From Myxococcales bacterium (GTDB taxonomy: Bacteria; Myxococcota; Polyangia; Fen-1088), in NCBI GenBank assembly GCA_003155465.1, contig PMCR01000251.1:1-7636 (forward strand): a stretch of 7,636 nucleotides of DNA, in the 5' to 3' direction. Position numbers and translations under genes: made by a program. The notes below the pieces were generated by a model. It ran no database searches, had not been told where the DNA came from, and worked only from the letters and a program-made list of their open reading frames with translations. Each line of letters opens with the position of its first letter. Positions within the stretch are counted from its first letter, which is position 1. This document shows, piece by piece, positions 1 through 5,855 of the stretch.

Positions 1-762
1 CTGCAGGTGGCGTACTTCGCCCAGCAGCGCGAGGCCCTGGATCCGAACCTCAGCGTGGTGGACACGCTGTGCCCGGGCGGCGATCACGTCACCTTTCGCG
101 GCGTGCGGGTTCACGTCAGCGGGTACCTGGCGCGCTTCCTGTTCCGCAGCGAGCACGCCAAGTTGGCCGTGGGCCAGCTTTCGGGCGGCGAGCAGAGCCG
201 CCTGGCCATCGCGCGCCTGATGTTGCGACCCGCGAATGTGCTGGTGCTGGACGAGCCCACCAACGACTTGGATCTGGACACCCTGCAGGTGCTGGAAGAA
301 TCGCTGCTGGGTTTCGAGGGCGCAGTCCTGCTGGTGACCCACGATCGCTACTTCCTTGACCGCGTGACCAAGAAGCTGCTCGCCTTCCACACGCGGCCCG
401 GCGCAGAAGGGCGCATCAGTGCCATGGTGGGCCTCAATCAATGGGAGGCCTGGTACGTCGAAGAGGCCGAGGCCACCGCTGCCGCAAATGCCGCCGGGTC
501 CAAGACGCCGGCAGCGACCAGTGCGCCGGCGCCGCGCCGCAAGCTCAGCTATCACGACCAGCGCGAATGGGACAGCATCGAGGCGCGTATTGCCGAGGCC
601 GAAGCAAGACTGACTGCGCTGCGAGCCGAGCAGGACAGCCCCGAGGTGGTCACCAACCACAGCCGTCTGGTCGAACTGGAGGCCGAGATCGCCGCTGCCA
701 AAGCCGAGGTCGATCGCCTGTACGCCCGCTGGGCCGAGCTGGAGTCGCTGATTCCGCGGTAG
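1..762 (+). CDS. uup: ABC-F family ATPase, Uup type, C-terminal part (5' end outside window)
   Basis: The reading frame is open from base 1, so this is the last 253 residues of a longer protein; ABC-F proteins usually have two ATPase domains in some 600 residues. What remains is most of the second ATPase domain: a Q-loop region (VAYFAQQ), the signature LSGGEQSR (178-201), Walker B VLVLDEPTNDLD (238-273) and the H-loop histidine in THDRYFLD (codon 340-342). The Walker A lies upstream. A segment reading FRGVRVHVSGYLARFLF before the signature matches the Uup subgroup, as does the C-terminal tail: an Ala/Pro-rich linker, then a charged coiled coil (about 538-760). ABC-F proteins are soluble, lack membrane domains and act on ribosomes; Uup is also linked to DNA branched intermediates and transposon precise excision, its coiled coil binding DNA. 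The GTG at position 7 is in frame but is not the real start. The gene ends 5 bp from the stop of the opposing lipoprotein gene. Family call is secure; the Uup assignment is likely. Confidence 0.93.
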   Translation: MQVAYFAQQREALDPNLSVVDTLCPGGDHVTFRGVRVHVSGYLARFLFRSEHAKLAVGQLSGGEQSRLAIARLMLRPANVLVLDEPTNDLDLDTLQVLEESLLGFEGAVLLVTHDRYFLDRVTKKLLAFHTRPGAEGRISAMVGLNQWEAWYVEEAEATAAANAAGSKTPAATSAPAPRRKLSYHDQREWDSIEARIAEAEARLTALRAEQDSPEVVTNHSRLVELEAEIAAAKAEVDRLYARWAELESLIPR

Positions 763-767
763 ATCGA

Positions 768-2114
768 CTATGGACAGACCAGAGGCACCGGTGCGGTCGG
801 CGCGACGAACGTCGGGTTCTGCGCGGTCGCCTTGGCGGTCAGCGTGCCATTATGCGCGGTATGCCCGGCCGCCGTCACGGAGTCGGCCGCGCTGGTTGCG
901 CCAGACGCATCGTCGAGCTTCCAGTAGCCGACCAAACCAGCTTCGTTGCCCGCCAGCGGCTTCTTGTAGTCGGCCAGGATGTCAGTCGCGCTGCGGGCCA
1001 CGTTCCACACGCGGAACTCGGCAAATTCGCCATTGAAGCAGTTGCTGTTGGTCGGATTGCACCCAATGTATAGGACCGACTGGGCGGTCTTGAGCGCCGT
1101 GATGGCAGCAGTTGTGTTGACTGTGATTTTGGGAAGACCGTTGACATAGGTTATGAGAGCCTTCTGATCCCAGGTCATTGCGACATGCACCCACTGGCTG
1201 GTTGACGAGTTGATTCCGAGGTCAGCGCCAGTGTCGTCGTTGAGGCCATTGGTGAATGGGTTCAGCGTTGCGTGATTGGTCGTGCTCCCGGTTACGTTGT
1301 TGGTGCCGAAGTCGAGACCGAATGTCGAGGCTGACGTGGCGCTCGCAGCTGGGCCAATATAGTAGACCTCATTCTTTTCACCGACCCAGTCCGTGGTCTT
1401 GATGTAGGCCCAGAACTCGACGGTCCGCGCCGCGTTCCCAATGGGCAAGTCGGTCTTCATGTCCACCTCGACATGGGCGTAGGCAGTGTCGGCGGCTGAG
1501 CCGGTCGCGTTGGAACTCAGCGATAGCACGCGAGGCGCGCAGGCCGCTGTGCCAGTGGAGCCGCCGCTGCCTTCGCTCGTGCTGCTGGTTCCACCTTGGC
1601 TGCCGCCCGCAGCTGATCCTCCAGTTCCAGAACCAGATGCGCCGGCTCCGCCACTGACGGTCCCACCTGTCTTGGTTGCGCCGCCGGTGGCCGAGCCAGC
1701 CGTTGCGCTGGTACCGCCGGTGGCTGAGCCGCCGGCCACACTTGCGCCGCCGGTGGCCGAACCGCCGGTTGCACTGGCGCCGCCAGTAGCCGAGTTGGCG
1801 CTGGCGCCGCCGGTAGCCGAGCTGGCGCTGACGCCGCCGGTGGCCGAGCCACCCGTTGCACTGGCACCACCGCCCCCTGTCGCGTGGTCGGTCGAGCCGC
1901 CAGTCGAAGGGGCACTGCTGGTACCACCCGCGCCGCTTTGGCCCGCGCTGCTGCCGCCATTTCCGCCGGTCTGCGGCGCGCTGGTCGACGGCCCGGTGGT
2001 CTGGGTGCTGCCGTTTGAACTACAGCCGAGACTGACGCCCGCCGCGTATAACACCGCCAGAGCGGCCACAGCGGCAGTCCGCATTTGCGATCGTTCAAGC
2101 CATCCAATTTGCAT
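768..2114 (-). CDS. Lipoprotein with Gly/Ser/Thr linker and LamG-like (concanavalin A fold) domain
   Basis: A 448-residue exported protein. Residues 1-30 form a signal peptide with hydrophobic core AAVAALAVLYAAGVSLG, followed by Cys31, the probable lipidation site; the lipobox SLGC is not the strict consensus. Residues 32-191 are almost only Gly, Ser, Thr and Ala, with repeated SATGG modules, and look like a flexible spacer that lifts the domain from the membrane. Residues 193-445 read as a laminin-G/pentraxin-like jelly roll (LamG 3 type): VEFWAYIKT, QWVHVAMTWD, ITYVNG, a GEFAEFRVWNVAR strand, then LVGYWKLDD. Such domains bind glycans or proteins, but the ligand cannot be told. Cys192/Cys447 and Cys352/Cys359 could form disulfides. 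The start at 2112-2114 is preferred over the inner Met11 because GAAGGG (2123-2128 on the minus strand) lies 8 bases upstream; Met11 has no such site. No enzyme motif is seen. Confidence 0.88.
   Translation of the reverse strand: MQIGWLERSQMRTAAVAALAVLYAAGVSLGCSSNGSTQTTGPSTSAPQTGGNGGSSAGQSGAGGTSSAPSTGGSTDHATGGGGASATGGSATGGVSASSATGGASANSATGGASATGGSATGGASVAGGSATGGTSATAGSATGGATKTGGTVSGGAGASGSGTGGSAAGGSQGGTSSTSEGSGGSTGTAACAPRVLSLSSNATGSAADTAYAHVEVDMKTDLPIGNAARTVEFWAYIKTTDWVGEKNEVYYIGPAASATSASTFGLDFGTNNVTGSTTNHATLNPFTNGLNDDTGADLGINSSTSQWVHVAMTWDQKALITYVNGLPKITVNTTAAITALKTAQSVLYIGCNPTNSNCFNGEFAEFRVWNVARSATDILADYKKPLAGNEAGLVGYWKLDDASGATSAADSVTAAGHTAHNGTLTAKATAQNPTFVAPTAPVPLVCP
1664..1880 (-). repeat. 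In-frame tandem repeats encoding SATGG modules of the lipoprotein linker
   Basis: Six copies of the plus-strand motif CCGCCRGTRGCYGAR begin at 1681, 1714, 1747, 1780, 1807 and 1834. The spacing is 33, 33, 33, 27 and 27 bp, always a multiple of three, so copy-number change would lengthen or shorten the linker by 11 or 9 residues without a frameshift. The copies differ mainly at synonymous positions, which suggests older, diverging duplications rather than a fresh expansion. Confidence 0.8.
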
Positions 2115-2150
2115 TGCAACTACCCTTCATGAAAAGAAGTGGGGGCGACG

Positions 2151-2162
2151 CGCCACGTGGCG
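2151..2162. promoter_or_regulatory. Perfect 12-bp palindrome upstream of the LamG lipoprotein gene
   Basis: CGCCACGTGGCG is its own reverse complement and lies 37 bp upstream of the start codon at 2114, in the 119-bp gap after the membrane-protein gene. It could be a dimeric regulator site or a short RNA hairpin in the leader. A weak -10-like TATCCT occurs on the minus strand at 2164-2169, with no convincing -35. In GC-rich DNA such palindromes also arise by chance, so the regulatory reading is tentative. Confidence 0.25.
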
Positions 2163-2233
2163 GAGGATAGCATGTTTCGGCGGTGCCAGGATCACCGGGT
2201 GAGCCCCGCGACCACCTGAGACGCGTGCGCAGG

Positions 2234-4279
2234 TCAGCGACGAAGGCGCAGCCCAAGCAAGGCCACGCCCAGCATGATCAAGATGGCCGTCGACAGAAGC
2301 GCGGGCAGACGAGGGGGGACATAGTCGAGCCGAACCTGGTGATGCCCGGCCGGAACGCGCAATCGCATCAGTCCCACGTCCAGCATGTCCAGATGAACAT
2401 CTCTCGCTCCCTGGACGGTCCAGAAGGGGTGGTATGACTCGGCCAACATAACGTCCCCGCCTTGCTGGCTGCTCACCTCGACACGGATATGCCCAGGGCC
2501 GTCTCTTTCGGCGGTCGCCACCATGGCATCCCCGGGGAGGGCGACATGCGAACGCCCCGTCCGGAACTGGTACACGGAGAAGGGGCCCACGCGATGTAGA
2601 AACGCAAACTCTGGGTCGTCTTTGACCTGCGACTCTGCCCAAGGCGTGGAGAGGACAGCGTGCGTGACGTCTGCGGCCGCCATTCGGATCTTGAGGAGCC
2701 GCAGAGAGTCCGCGTCCTTCACAATCAGGCCCAGCAATCGCGAGAACTCGCTCAGCGCCCAGCGGTTTGTGGGAAACGGCAGCGCCGAGTAGTACGGTCC
2801 CACCTGCTGCACGCCGGTCTCGTCGTTGGTGCGGGCAAGAAGGTGGCTCCAATAGAGAGGGGACGACTGGTCAACCGACCGGAAAGTGTCCTCGACCAAG
2901 ACCCGGCCCCACGTGGTCTCTCGTCTCGCGCGCAGCCACGCCCACAGGCGCTCCGCGTCCGCAATCGCCTGCTCCCGGGGCAGGGGAGTGACACGCGCCA
3001 GCGGCTGGCCCCAACAAACACCCATGGCAACCGCCAGCACGCCGACCAGGCCTGCGGTTTTCGGCCTCATCCGAGCAGGCGCCCATGTGCGTCCTGCCAA
3101 CAGCGCGACCCCTCCCAGGGCAAAGCCCACTCTTGTCAGGTAGAGAAGCCTCCAACTCAGCGGCCCCATCCAGGTGGCGTTGGTTCCGGACACGACCAAG
3201 CTGAGCAAGACCAGGACGAGCCAGCCCAGCACCAGACCAAGAAAAGGGCCGCCTTCGCGGCGCTCGGGGCGTAGCACACACACCAGGGTGCCCGCTGCGC
3301 CAACGACAGCGAGAAGCATCATCGGGACGGTTGGCAGCGAAACCGCGGCGGACAGGGCGGAATGGATCCGCAGATCGAGGATGTCGATGGGAAACAACAG
3401 GAGCTCGAACACCTTCGGGGCAGAGATGTTCGAAGCGGACAGCACCAACCAGCGCCGCATGAGAAGCAAGGGAAGCCAATGGGCCGCGGCGCCCACCACG
3501 CCTATCGCCAGGGCAGGGGCGTCCCAGCGCAAACAGCGGCCCATCTGCCGTTGCGCCAGGCATCGCCCCCCGTGCACGAGCGCGACCAAGGCCAGGACGG
3601 TCAAGAAAAAGCTGTGCGACAGGCCAACCACCGCGGTCAACACGGCGATCCGGATTGCCAGACGCGAACAACGTTCCGGGCGCGAGAGTGCGTCGAGCAG
3701 GAGAACCAGGGCCGCCGTGGCAAAGTAGAAAGACCACATCCCACCCAAGGCGGATGCGATGCCAAAGCTGGCGGGAAACTGGATGAGGAGCAGATAGGCT
3801 AGGGCGCAGGACGGAAAGGGGCCGAGACGGCGTCGTGCCACGACGTACACCGCGCTGGCGGGCGCCGCGAAAGCGCACAAAAGCACCCCGGGATACAGAA
3901 TGCCAAGCGGAACACCGGTGCGGTGGAGGTAAGCCAGCAAGCCGTACCAGAGCGGCGAATGGAGGACTCCGAGCGGCAGTCCGCACTGCCCGATGTCCGA
4001 CCATCCGTTGAAGTCGGCACGCGACAGATCCCTGAGCTCGGCGACATGGATGGGATTGTCGAGATAGGTGGCCCACCCGCCGAAGAGCAGCGGCGTAGCC
4101 ACCATGGCCGCCGTGGCCCACAGCACCGCCAGGCTCAGGACATCCGCCCGGTCGAAGCCGGCGTTGCCGTCGAACGGTTCGGCTTTCAGAACGTCGTGGC
4201 GGCTTCCGGGTGGCTCAGCCGCCCGGGCCCGCCGGGCCGCGGCGAGCGTGATCAAGCGGTCGAGCCAGCCCTTCTTCAT
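2234..4279 (-). CDS. Polytopic membrane protein with periplasmic C-terminal domain (GT-C/YfhO-like)
   Basis: A 681-residue protein with a charged cytoplasmic N-terminus (1-45), about eleven or twelve hydrophobic segments between roughly 46 and 425, a long soluble region (about 430-655), and a final membrane helix (about 657-679) ending in RLRR. After the first helix comes a loop with DNPIHVAELRDL (74-85), resembling the Asp- and His-bearing first loop of the 6-pyruvoyl-tetrahydropterin-synthase-related membrane family and other GT-C glycosyltransferases. Near the C-terminus, SYHPFW (615-620) and LRVPAGHHQVRLDYVPPR (640-657) match the YfhO-type ending, in which a beta domain precedes the last helix. 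GT-C enzymes transfer sugars from polyprenyl-phosphate donors on the outer face of the inner membrane; no substrate can be read here. The ATG start has a modest GAAG element 5 bp upstream. It follows the peptidase gene by 175 bp on the same strand. Membrane topology is clear; enzymatic function is inferred and weaker. Confidence 0.82.
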   Translation of the reverse strand: MKKGWLDRLITLAAARRARAAEPPGSRHDVLKAEPFDGNAGFDRADVLSLAVLWATAAMVATPLLFGGWATYLDNPIHVAELRDLSRADFNGWSDIGQCGLPLGVLHSPLWYGLLAYLHRTGVPLGILYPGVLLCAFAAPASAVYVVARRRLGPFPSCALAYLLLIQFPASFGIASALGGMWSFYFATAALVLLLDALSRPERCSRLAIRIAVLTAVVGLSHSFFLTVLALVALVHGGRCLAQRQMGRCLRWDAPALAIGVVGAAAHWLPLLLMRRWLVLSASNISAPKVFELLLFPIDILDLRIHSALSAAVSLPTVPMMLLAVVGAAGTLVCVLRPERREGGPFLGLVLGWLVLVLLSLVVSGTNATWMGPLSWRLLYLTRVGFALGGVALLAGRTWAPARMRPKTAGLVGVLAVAMGVCWGQPLARVTPLPREQAIADAERLWAWLRARRETTWGRVLVEDTFRSVDQSSPLYWSHLLARTNDETGVQQVGPYYSALPFPTNRWALSEFSRLLGLIVKDADSLRLLKIRMAAADVTHAVLSTPWAESQVKDDPEFAFLHRVGPFSVYQFRTGRSHVALPGDAMVATAERDGPGHIRVEVSSQQGGDVMLAESYHPFWTVQGARDVHLDMLDVGLMRLRVPAGHHQVRLDYVPPRLPALLSTAILIMLGVALLGLRLRR

Positions 4280-4454
4280 GCGGCTTCATTCTCTCACGCG
4301 CCGTGAAGGAGCACGATCGAGTTTTCGCGCCCGGCGCGGTCAGGAGCGGCCGTGCTCGTTCGGGACGGTTCGAGATTGGTTTCCACATTCCCACCCCGTC
4401 TCGTCCAGCCGCCGCGTCTCATGCGGTTTCCCGACGGCGAAGGTTGCGGTGCCG
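4280..4454. other. Intergenic gap with nested inverted repeats between peptidase and membrane-protein genes
   Basis: These 175 bp hold no supported gene. GAGCACG (4309-4315) and CGTGCTC (4351-4357) are inverted and enclose a smaller GCGC-CCG-GCGC stem (about 4328-4338). On the minus strand the inner stem is followed by AAAA, not a T-run, so it is not a standard intrinsic terminator for the peptidase gene. It could be leader structure for the membrane-protein gene. No convincing -35/-10 pair was found. Confidence 0.3.
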
Positions 4455-5252
4455 TCAGTGAAGCTCGGCCGGGACAGAACAGGAAGGATCGAGCAGCTCG
4501 GGACGAAACTCGAAGTGCATCGTATCAAAGTGGTACCAGCGACCGCCCCAAATGAAACCTTCTTCTTCGAAAGCGTCCACGATCGCTTGCGCCGGCATGC
4601 GATCGGCGTGCGCCCCGTTTCGCAAGTCCCGGACACGCCGCCAGCGCCAGTAGTCAGAGCGCCTGGGGCTGATGTCCAGGGCGATTCCGTAGGAATGGGC
4701 GCTGGCGCGGTCAGTGCCGGCGATGTGTCTCCGGGCGAAAGCACCCCCGAGCGGAAGGATGGTCCGGCGCAGTTCGGGATGGGAAAGAAGCAGCCGCCGC
4801 AACCGTTCTTCGACCCTGGCCAGGGGGCCCATGATGCGCGAGTGGAGCAGGATTTTCTGGCCGAGAAATTCCACCCGGCGCAAGGCCGGGCGATCGCGCC
4901 CGTACGCGAACTCGAACAGCGGCTCGACGCGCACGCGTCCGGGATCGTCGCCTTCGGGACGAATCGCAGCCGTGGGGCCCCGGCGGTAGGGAAGGGAGAA
5001 CATGTCCTGCAGATCCGGCTCGGCCAGCGCCTGCCCGAAAGTCTTCTTCCGGCCGTCGTCGTAGGGCAATAGCTGGCCACGGTCCAGGCGTGCAAACCAA
5101 TGGTCCATTTCACGCACTGGCTGTACGCCGTAGTACCGCTGCAGGCAAAGCAGCGCCGCCGGTGGAGCCTCGGGTGACAGCGCGGGGCTTGCGGGGCCGG
5201 CATCGCCTGCAGAAAAGAGGCCGATCAGCGGAAGGCCTGCGACAAGATGCAC
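4455..5252 (-). CDS. M15-family zinc metallopeptidase (peptidoglycan endopeptidase/carboxypeptidase type)
   Basis: A 265-residue protein whose C-terminal half carries the M15 zinc site: SAHSYGIALD gives ligands His186 and Asp193, and WYHFDTMHFEF gives the catalytic Asp243 and ligand His246. The FIWGGRW before the last motif is typical of the VanY/M15C group, which cuts L-Ala-D-Glu or D-Ala-D-Ala links in peptidoglycan. The N-terminal half (about 36-160, with LLCLQRYYGVQPV and LLPYDDGR) looks like an extension found in related proteins and has no motif I can assign. The N-terminus is short and hydrophobic but lacks the usual positive charges, so export is probable rather than certain. An in-frame stop lies only three codons upstream (5262-5264), so the GTG at 5250-5252 is the most upstream start possible; its ribosome site is weak. 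The flotillin-like tail ends 33 bp upstream on the same strand. Confidence 0.87.
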   Translation of the reverse strand: MHLVAGLPLIGLFSAGDAGPASPALSPEAPPAALLCLQRYYGVQPVREMDHWFARLDRGQLLPYDDGRKKTFGQALAEPDLQDMFSLPYRRGPTAAIRPEGDDPGRVRVEPLFEFAYGRDRPALRRVEFLGQKILLHSRIMGPLARVEERLRRLLLSHPELRRTILPLGGAFARRHIAGTDRASAHSYGIALDISPRRSDYWRWRRVRDLRNGAHADRMPAQAIVDAFEEEGFIWGGRWYHFDTMHFEFRPELLDPSCSVPAELH

Positions 5253-5285
5253 ACGATAATGCTACCAGATCTGCCAGCCTTCCCC

Positions 5286-5477
5286 CTACGTCCCCACCCG
5301 CACCGGAGGCACCGGCTTTCCGACCAGGCGCTCGCGCACGGCTTGCACCATGTCGACGCCGGTGGCGGCTTTCAGTTGCTCGCTCATGGCAATCAGCTTG
5401 CCGGCCAGATCGCCGCCCGAGCCATCGCCACCAATTCCGCCCAGCACGGTCAGACGATCCTGTCCCTCGCCAAAACC
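5286..5477 (-). pseudogene. C-terminal remnant of a flotillin-family gene (probable)
   Basis: This minus-strand frame reads GEGQDRLTVLGG, a Gly/Asp stretch, then GDLAGKLIAMSEQLKAATGV and DMVQAVRERL before a TAG at 5286-5288. Flotillin/SPFH proteins typically end this way: a KLTVLGG-like strand, a glycine-rich turn, an amphipathic helix, then a TGVD motif and a final helix. Only about 60 residues are present, against 450-500 or more for a whole flotillin; the SPFH domain and long coiled coil are missing. Upstream of about 5477 the frame turns into an unrelated Arg-rich stretch and meets a stop at 5580-5582, and no other minus frame continues the family. The in-frame GTG at 5523-5525 has no clear ribosome site. 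I read this as the surviving 3' end after a deletion or insertion. Alternatives are a small unrelated protein or chance similarity, since the call rests on recalled family pattern. Confidence 0.5.
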
Positions 5478-5730
5478 CCATCGGGGTGACCTCCTGCGCC
5501 GCCGGTGGCAGAGACGACCGGACACACTGTCTCCGGTCGCGCTGAACGATCGACGAGCGGCTTCTGACTTGGAGCGCAGCTACGAATCAGGACATTTGTT
5601 GCAGGCGATTTCGGCACGCAGGTTTGCTGTGACGGGCGTTTCGTCCTCCGCCTACCAGAGGGGAGGATGATGGTGACCGAGCTTCGATTTCAGCGTAGGC
5701 TAGGCCCATTCGTAGAGGCAGGGTGGTCAC
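5478..5730. other. Region upstream of the Asp/Cys-rich lipoprotein, no clear gene
   Basis: Apart from the small overlapping ORF starting at 5667, nothing here is supported as a gene. It lies between the flotillin breakpoint and the lipoprotein gene and should hold the latter's promoter. A TTGCAG at 5599-5604 resembles a -35 box, but no fitting -10 was found at normal spacing. No transposase fragment or terminal inverted repeat was recognised. Confidence 0.4.
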
Positions 5731-5855
5731 ATGCGCCTATCTCATCAATCTCGATCTCAAGAAACCTTGGCAGCGGTGCTCTTGTTCTGCGTGGCGATTG
5801 GCTGCGGGGGCTCTGGGAGCGGCAAGGGTCGACAGGCGGACGGCGGTGGCCCTGA
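5667..5855 (+). CDS. Possible small upstream ORF overlapping the lipoprotein start
   Basis: A 62-residue frame begins with two ATG codons (5667, 5670) followed by an in-frame GTG. A very strong purine-rich ribosome site, GAGGGGAGG (5658-5666), abuts the first ATG and sits only 3-6 bases from the later ones. The frame runs out of phase into the lipoprotein gene and stops 125 bp inside it. The peptide (starting MMVTELRFQRRLGPFVEAGW) resembles nothing I know. Overlap with a real gene makes protein function doubtful; it could act as a leader that modulates translation at 5731. It may equally be a chance ORF. Confidence 0.22.
   Translation: MMVTELRFQRRLGPFVEAGWSHAPISSISISRNLGSGALVLRGDWLRGLWERQGSTGGRRWP

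Noticed and set aside
441..1073. Plus-strand ORF bridging the two convergent genes
   Set aside because: Overlaps the coiled-coil end of the ABC-F gene and the LamG domain antisense; Arg-rich with no motif.
1486..2202. Plus-strand ORF of 238 residues, Pro/Ala/Val-rich repeats
   Set aside because: Antisense reading of the SATGG linker; its PPVAEP repeats simply mirror the minus-strand repeat codons. The minus frame has a signal peptide, ribosome site and a domain.
2127..2852. Minus-strand ORF of 241 residues overlapping the end of the membrane-protein gene
   Set aside because: Arg/Pro-rich shadow with no motif; the overlapping frame gives a clear membrane helix and YfhO-like ending.
2871..4121. 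Minus-strand ORF of 416 residues
   Set aside because: Lies wholly inside the membrane-protein gene in another frame, is Arg/Gly/Pro-rich with no membrane or domain pattern, a typical GC-rich shadow.
4305..4360. Intrinsic terminator for the M15 gene
   Set aside because: Stems exist but are followed by A residues, not a T-run, in the direction of transcription.
4068..5072. Plus-strand ORF of 334 residues opposite the M15 gene
   Set aside because: Antisense to a gene with an intact M15 zinc site; no domain pattern of its own.
5110..5481. Minus-strand ORF of 123 residues across the flotillin tail and peptidase start
   Set aside because: Arg/Gly-rich shadow frame; the frames either side carry the recognisable flotillin-like and M15 sequences.
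5350..5670. Plus-strand ORF of 106 residues before the lipoprotein gene
   Set aside because: Mostly antisense to the flotillin-like tail; Ser/Pro/Arg-rich, no ribosome site or domain seen.
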